43,623 nucleotides of DNA, from the NCBI GenBank assembly GCA_019137255.1, contig WPDH01000287.1, positions 1 through 43,623 on the forward strand. The letters are read 5' to 3'. The position numbers and the translations under genes are program-made. The notes under the pieces are model-generated. The model had not been told where the DNA came from and ran no database searches. It was given only the letters and a program-made list of their open reading frames with translations. This document shows positions 37,149 through 43,623 of this stretch, piece by piece (positions within the stretch are counted from its first letter, which is position 1; each line of letters begins with the position of its first letter). The DNA comes from Corinectria fuckeliana. Lineage: Eukaryota; Ascomycota; Sordariomycetes; Hypocreales; Nectriaceae.

Positions 37149-39934
37149 ATGCCCTCCCGTACGGCCTCGCGAGCTGCCTCTCGCGCCGTCTCGCCGACCA
37201 TGTCCCCCGGCCCCTCGTCGCCCGTCTTTAGCCCCCTCGAGATCGCCGACGACACGGCGACCCGCCCCGACCTCGTCCACAGCCTCAACCACACCAGCAC
37301 CGTGCTCGCTCTCGCCGTCAGCCCGCAGCACGAGACCATCTACGCCGGCACCCAAGACGGGGAGATTGTGGCCTGGTCCCTCGACACCTTCCACCAGGTG
37401 CACCGCATCCAGGCCCACAAGCGCAGCGTCTTGTCGCTGTCCCTCTCGCCCGACTCCTCGCTGCTCTTCTCCAGCGCCGGCGACGCCATCATCAACGTCT
37501 GGGATCCTCGCACCCTGGCCCGCCTCTACGAGATCTACGGCTCCTACGACGTGGGGGACATCTTCTGCACCGCCTACAGCCCCCAGCTCGAGACGCTCTA
37601 CATTGGCGCCCAGAACGCTAGCATCCAGTGGGTTGGCCTGAAGGACGCCTCGGCCCGCGTCGCCGCCGACTCCCAGCAACATCCCGACCGCCGAAACCAC
37701 CGCTTCTTCGACTCCAAGGCCGTCGGCGGCACCAGCACCCCGAGGCGCAACGATGACCGATGGAGCCACATTCCCAAAGCCCAGACCGTCCTCGAGATGC
37801 ACGCTGGCTCCGTACACAACTTTGCCCACTACGGCTACATCTACTGCATGCTCATGGCCAAGGGCCCCACCGTCGAGGTTGGCGCCGACGACGACGTTTT
37901 GATATCGGGTGCGGGCGACGGAACCATCAAGCTGTGGAGTCTGGGCCACGCGCGGGACGATGACGAGAACGCCGGCTGCGTCCAGGAGATTATGACGCTG
38001 GGGACCGACGACGCTGAATCGGTTCTGTCTCTGGCCCTCGATGGATCGTTCTTGTACGCCGGGAAGCTCGACGGCATCGTCGAGCTCTGGGATCTGGACA
38101 CAACACAGCGACTGCGAGTCATCAGGGCCCATGATTGCGACGTCATGTCGCTGCAGATGGGCTGGGGCTATCTCTGGACTGCTGCAAGCAACGGCTGGGC
38201 TAGTGTGGGTGTTCCTTTATTCACGAACCGCCATCGTGCTGACAAGAACAGAAATACAGCACAGCGCACTATGGCAAGTACCAGCACGCCTCGGGCAACG
38301 TCACGGAAAAGTATCAGTGCCTATCGAGGTGGCAGGCTCACCAGGGCAAGATTCTAGCTTCAGCTGCGGCCACGTATAAAAACAAGCAATTCTACATCAC
38401 CGGCTCCAACGACGACAACATCTCCATCTGGACCATCAAGGAGGATGCCTGCTCCAAGAAGGACACGGTCCAGAACTCGGAAAACCTGCTGCTCTTCACG
38501 CTACGCGACTTCATCTCGTACAAGACAGTCTCTTCGCGACCCGAGTTTTCCGAGGACTGCCGCAAGGGAGCCACTTTCCTCGGAGCCCTGTTCAAGCGTC
38601 TCGGGGGGCATGTCGAGATGCTCCACACGGAAAAGCCTCACAACCCGGTCGTCTACGCCAAGTTCTCGGCCAAGAAGGAAGCCTCGGAGACGCGGAAACG
38701 CATCTTGTTCTACGGACACTACGATGTGGTGGCTGCCGATGGCCGGAAGGGCAACTGGACGTCAGACCCTTTCACCCTGCAGGGCACTAACGGATACTTG
38801 TACGGCCGAGGCGTCAGTGACAACAAGGGTCCCATTGTCGCGGCTCTCTACGCGGTCACGGATCTGATGCAGGCGCAGGAGCTGGAGAACGACATCATCT
38901 TCCTGATCGAGGGCGAAGAGGAGTTTGGCTCTCTGGGGTTTGAGGAGGCCGTGAGGAAGAACAAGGAGCTTATTGGCGAAGTGGACTACATTCTGCTGGC
39001 CAACAGCTACTGGCTGGACAACGAGGTGCCGTGTTTGACGTATGGCCTCCGCGGCGTCCTGCACACGACCATCTGCGTCGATGCGCCCCGTCCAGACATG
39101 CACTCGGGCGTGGACGGTTCGTACATGATAAACGAGCCTCTTTCGGACCTCACGCAGATCCTCTCCAAGCTCAAGGGCCCCGGCAACCGGGTGCAGATCC
39201 CCGGGTTCTACGACGGGATCCTCGGCATCACGGCCGAGGAGGAGGCGCGCTACGACGACATCGCGTCGATCCTGATCCGCAACAAGCCCGAGGCCGGCCC
39301 CGAGGACCGGCTCAAGCAGTCGCTGATGGCGCGGTGGCGGGAGCCCAACCTGACGCTGCACCGGTACAAGGTGTCGGGCCCAGACGGCAGCCTGGTCAGC
39401 TCGCACGCCAGCTCGCACATCAGCTTGCGGCTGGTGCCCGGCCAGGAGGTGGACTCGGTGACGGAGTCGCTCACGGGGTTCCTCGAGGCCGAGTTTGCGC
39501 TGCTGGAGTCGCAGAACCGGCTGAGCATCTCCATCGACAACAAGGCGGAGCCGTGGCTGGGCGACCCGAGCAACGCCATCTTCCGGACGCTCGAGGAGGC
39601 GATCCTGGAGGTGTGGGAGGAGCGGTTCGACGCTTCCGAGTCTTGGACGACGACGGACGAGTCTGACGAGGATCACGACGGCCAGGAGCAGACGCAGACG
39701 CATCAGCCACCGCGGGTCAAGGTCAAGGCCGGCAAGCCGCGCAAGCCGCTGTTCATCCGCGAGGGCGGCTCGATCCCGGCGATCCGGTTCCTGGAAAAGG
39801 AGTTTGGGGCGCCGGCGGCGCATCTGCCGTGCGGGCAGGCGAGCGATGCGGCGCACTTGGACAATGAGCGGATGTGCCTGATGAACTTGTTGAGGGCGAG
39901 GGAGATTTTCGCCAAGGTGTTTGCGCGGCTGTAG
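37149..39934 (+). CDS. DUG2: DUG2-like WD40/M20 peptidase-family protein (glutathione degradation complex)
   Basis: Two exons, 37149-38204 and 38252-39934, with a 47-base intron (GTGGGT, CTGAC, ACAG), give 912 residues. Residues about 45-400 are WD40 repeats (for example GTQDGEIVAWSL and SAGDAIINVWD). Residues about 440-912 are an M20 metallopeptidase domain: GHYDVV (His508, Asp510), GRGVSDNKGP (Asp542), EGEEEFGS (Glu574, Glu575) and SDAAHLDNERM (His887). The ligand that is Asp in the related Dug1 (SDNYW) is Asn603 here (ANSYW). Yeast Dug2 has the same WD40+M20 layout (878 residues) and acts with the glutaminase-type Dug3 to cleave glutathione. I take the first in-frame ATG; the frame extends upstream to a likely splice acceptor at 37041. 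An intact gene, cytosolic by family. Confidence 0.88.
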
Positions 39935-40600
39935 TTGCTGGGGGGATGTTTTGTAAGAGACTGGGGTAGGTAGATGCGAGATGCAATGGTACAGAGAGGA
40001 GAAAGAAAGATACCCGGTTCATGACTTGGTTGTAAGATACTATTGTCTGAGAGTGGATGGTTTTTGCCTGTTTATTATTAGTGACTGGCTTGTGGTGGAT
40101 TTTGTCGGAGTTGAGTGAGAGTAACCCCCTGTCAGATTTAAGCTTGAACAGTAAGCCACGCCACAAGGCTGCGAGGATCAACACGGGATTGGCGAGCCCG
40201 AGATATCTTCAGCCTCCATCCAATAGAGCGTCAAAGACGAAAACATCATTGACGAACAGCATCTTACGCTGAAGGTGTAGGGTAGTTTACCCACTAGTGA
40301 CATGGATTAATTACAGCACATCCCCTGAATCTGTGTTAGTTTAAGACGTAAAAGTAGGGTCGCCGGGGTTTTTAAGATATCCTCAAACCTGCACTATTCA
40401 AGCTCTTAAGAAGAAGAGAAACATGACGGTAAACTCAGTTACGAGTCTAGTATTTATTGCAAATGTTTACTTTATTTGTTCCGCACGGATTTGTGGTTGC
40501 GTTGAGAAATCCAAGTAGTGATCCTTTACAGCTAGTACCAAGCTAACAATAAGTCCCCCCCCCCACTTCTGGACTACCCCCCCTTCTAGACCACTTTTTC
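39935..40600. other. 3' flank of the DUG2-like gene up to the RIP border
   Basis: No gene. Composition becomes more AT-rich towards 40,400. At 40555-40564 there are ten C and at 40577-40583 seven C, in two related segments (CCACTTCTGGACTAC and CCTTCTAGACCACTT). An imperfect palindrome TTTCGT-AATATC-ACGAAA follows just before the AT-rich block. Confidence 0.55.
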
Positions 40601-43600
40601 GTAATATCACGAAACTCACTCTTAATAAACACTTATTAATTAAATAATAATATAATACTAGAAATCAGGTATTTTTTCGCTATTTAGAAGGTTAAGCTGC
40701 TACTTAAAATATATATCCTAAAATCTAATTTTCTTATATTTTTTTAATATCTCTAGCAGATCTAATATTTCCTCTATTAGTTTCTAAGCTTTTACTATAT
40801 TTAGGACTTATATAAAGTGTAAATTAGTATTAAGTATAAGCTTTTTTCTATTTTTAGGTCTTAATTCTTCTAATTTAGTCTATAAGACTATTAGTTTCTT
40901 CTCTTAGGTAGCTAATCTTATATTTTAATAGTCTAATCTCTTAGTAACTTTTATTAGGAAAAGCTAGGTAGATCTATTAAGTAATACTAATAAAAAGATA
41001 ATTAAAAGTATAAATTTTAGCTATTATAATAATAAAAGTATTCTAATAGTTATTTCTAATAGGTTTATTATTATTTTAGGTAGTGTTTATAAGTAGATAT
41101 TTAGCTTACTAGTTATAAGGTTTAGTAAGGGTTTTATTAGACTAACTAGCTATAATCTAAATAATTTCTAGCTTACTAAGATATTTAAAAATATAAGAGT
41201 AGCTTACTAGGCCTTATAATAATAGCAGATAAAAGTTATCTTACTTAAGTGTGTAAAGTTATTAAGTCTAGCTAACTTAGAAATCTCTTACTAGTATATA
41301 TTTTTTAAGAGGCTAAAAATAGTAATATTAAAAGGCTAAAAAATATAAGAAGAATAAGAGATTAGAAATAATAAATATATATTATTCTTATAATATTTAA
41401 ATATAAAATTATTAGTATAATAACTATTATAGCTATTAATAATAAGAAGTTTTTTATTTTTTGCCTTTTTTAGTATTATATAAGAAATAAAAACCTTTAT
41501 TAGCTAGATTAAGATAACCTAGTTATTAGTCTAGCTCTTTTTTATTAAAGTAAAGTTCTAAAATACTAGAAAATTAAGCTCTACTAGAAACTATAACTAT
41601 TAAATAGTTCTTTCTTTAAAGATTACTAAGAGAGGTAAAACCTAGCTATTTATACTAATATATTTAATAATTATAATTTAAAAATATAAGCTTAGGTTTT
41701 TAATTATTATAATCTTATACTTTAAGCTTTTTAGTATAAGGTTATTATATTCTTACCCTTTTATAATACTAGCTTTATTTATATTATATTAATTTTCTCT
41801 AAGAATACTCTTAACCTTTAGGATTATTAACTAGTAGAAAAATCTCTTAATATTATTAGTTATTACCCTATTAAATTATACTATATTAAGCTTCTAATCT
41901 TAAAAAGTCTTAATTCTTAGATTTTTATATTTAAAAGCTTTAATCTAGTAAGATCTAAAAGGCTTTATAATCTTATTTAAGATAATAATTTAAAATATAA
42001 ATTTAATAATCTAAGCTTATATTAAAAAGAAGCCTAAGTGTTTTTAAACTAAGACCTAGTTAATAAGATCTAATTTCTAACCTAAAAAGAGCTTTTAATA
42101 AGTCTAATAAGCAGTTTAGTAACTTTAATAGCTATTAATTTAATTAACTAGACTTAAATATAATATACTATTATATAAGACTATAACTTATATAAATATC
42201 TTATTTTTTATATTTTTAATAGTATTTTAAATATTAAATATATTAACCTTTTATAAATATTTAATAGTTACTCTTACTATACCTTAGTTATACTCTTAAA
42301 ATCTATTTTAACCTAACTAACTTTCTTTATAAACCTTTTTTACCCTCTTTTCACTCTTATATTATTATTATATTATATATAATATATAAGCTAAGTAAAA
42401 TAAAGAATATTAAGATTATAAACTATCTCTCTTCTCCTCTTAAGAAAAGTTTTTTACTATAAAACCTACTCTTACTATAAGCTAAGCCTAGTATAAAAAC
42501 AACTTATAATTAATTTAAAGATCTTATTATTAAGACTAAATATAAACTTAAAGTAATTATCCTAAGAGCTGCTTTTCTCTTAGTCTAGAGAATAATAGTA
42601 ACTCTAGCTAATACTACTATAAGCTATACCTAATATATAAGTAGTAAGATCTTAATCTTACTATCTCTTATAAAAATAATTATAACTACTATTAAAAAAG
42701 TAGTATTAACTACCTTTTAGAAAATACCTATTAAGGCTTTAACTTAAGCTTAAGTTACTTATAATAAGAGAATACTCTTATCTTTAATAGTACTAATATT
42801 AAAAGTAATCCTCTCTTATCTTAGTAAGAAGATTATTATTAGGTTACTTAGTATAACTCTTAATATTATATCTTATATACTATTAAATACTATAATAATT
42901 ATTAACTATACCCTCTTAAGAGGTTACCTCTTACTTATAGTAGTCTTATATTACCTTCTTAGTAAAGATATAATAGTTCTTTTTTATAGACTAATTATAG
43001 ATCTCTTAAAGGATAATACTTAAATTCTTACTATTTTTAGTATAAGTATATATTAGGTCTTAAAATAGTTTATAGTAGTTACTAAGAGAGTTTTAACTAG
43101 CTATATAAAAAGCTTACTTAAGAACCTTATAATAAATATCTAATAAGCAAATAGTATTAAGATATATATTATAAAACTATTATAAAGCTACTATATAGCT
43201 AGACTCTACTAGTTACTAGTTATATTATTAACTAAACTAATAGATATAAATAAACTTTATAACTAAGATATAATTATAATTATAAAGGTTTATTAGACTA
43301 AGTCTTATTTAGAGGAGATTTAACCTAAGTAGTACTTTAAGTGTTTTTACTTTAGATATATTATATAATACTATTAGGAATAAGCTAGGTATAACTATTA
43401 TAAAAGAGCTTACTATATAAGAAATATAGTATATCTTACTTTTATTAGTAAGATCTTTTTAGTATATTATAACTATAATAGCTTATACCTAGTATAATCT
43501 TATATATACTATATAGTATAAAAAGAGTAGAAATAAGTAAGAAATACTTATATAAAAAGACTTATATAATTTAGTATTTTAAGTAAGTAATATAAATATA

Positions 43601-43623
43601 TAGTATACTTACTATAAGATATA
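40601..43623. repeat. AT-rich, RIP-degraded repeat block, right flank
   Basis: Same character as the left block: very low GC, saturated with stop codons, and CA and TG nearly absent (for example none in 41401-41460 or 43561-43623). The original element is not recognisable. The block runs off the end of the window. Confidence 0.88.

Noticed and set aside
36975..38132. 385-codon minus-strand frame opposite the DUG2-like WD40 region
   Set aside because: Val/Gly/Asp-rich antisense shadow with no family signature.

Overview
The window comes from a filamentous ascomycete (Pezizomycotina, probably a Sordariomycete; the species cannot be named from sequence alone). The evidence is short GT-AG introns of 47-96 nt with CTAAC/CTGAC branch motifs, Kozak-type starts (ACCATGG), CT-rich promoter tracts, fungal protein families, and two large AT-rich blocks with the signature of repeat-induced point mutation (RIP).

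Layout: positions 1-5270 and about 40,600-43,623 are RIP-destroyed, gene-free AT-rich blocks in which CpA and TpG are almost absent. Between them lies a gene-bearing island of about 35 kb. From left to right it holds: a degenerate APH-fold kinase-like gene touching the left block (5281-6420, minus); 4 kb without a recognisable gene; a 528-residue fungal protein with one membrane segment and a charged Ser/Arg/His tail (10558-12210, plus); a frame-broken relic (about 13,335-15,045, plus); a Mae1-like C4-dicarboxylate/malate transporter (15643-16989, minus); about 3 kb with an assembly gap (NN) inside poly-C; two adjacent decayed genes (about 19,934-22,114, minus), one a Zn2Cys6 regulator and the other a membrane protein; then a nitrogen-catabolism cluster (22,589-32,251); an alcohol dehydrogenase pseudogene (33606-34676, plus); and a DUG2-like WD40/M20 protein (37149-39934, plus).

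The cluster is the functional core. A biotin-dependent carboxylase resembles LamA/urea carboxylase: biotin carboxylase, KipA/PxpC-like and KipI/PxpB-like modules and a biotin carrier, with no allophanate hydrolase. With it lie a DUR3-like sodium:solute symporter and a LamB/YcsF (PxpA-like) protein. In Aspergillus nidulans lamA and lamB are needed to use 2-pyrrolidinone, and in bacteria PxpA, PxpB and PxpC form 5-oxoprolinase. I therefore infer uptake and ATP-driven opening of a lactam or a urea-like compound. Paired GATA sites upstream of lamA suggest nitrogen control. DUG2, of the glutathione-degradation complex, lies about 5 kb away; a link through 5-oxoproline is speculative.

The most interesting local story is gene death. 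The Zn2Cys6 gene has lost three of six zinc cysteines, each a TGC codon that now reads TAC. Its neighbour carries four nonsense codons that fit CAA/CAG to TAA/TAG. The dehydrogenase has a stop that fits TGG to TAG. All are transitions in CpA/TpG context, as in RIP, but they sit in GC-normal sequence between two heavily RIPed blocks.
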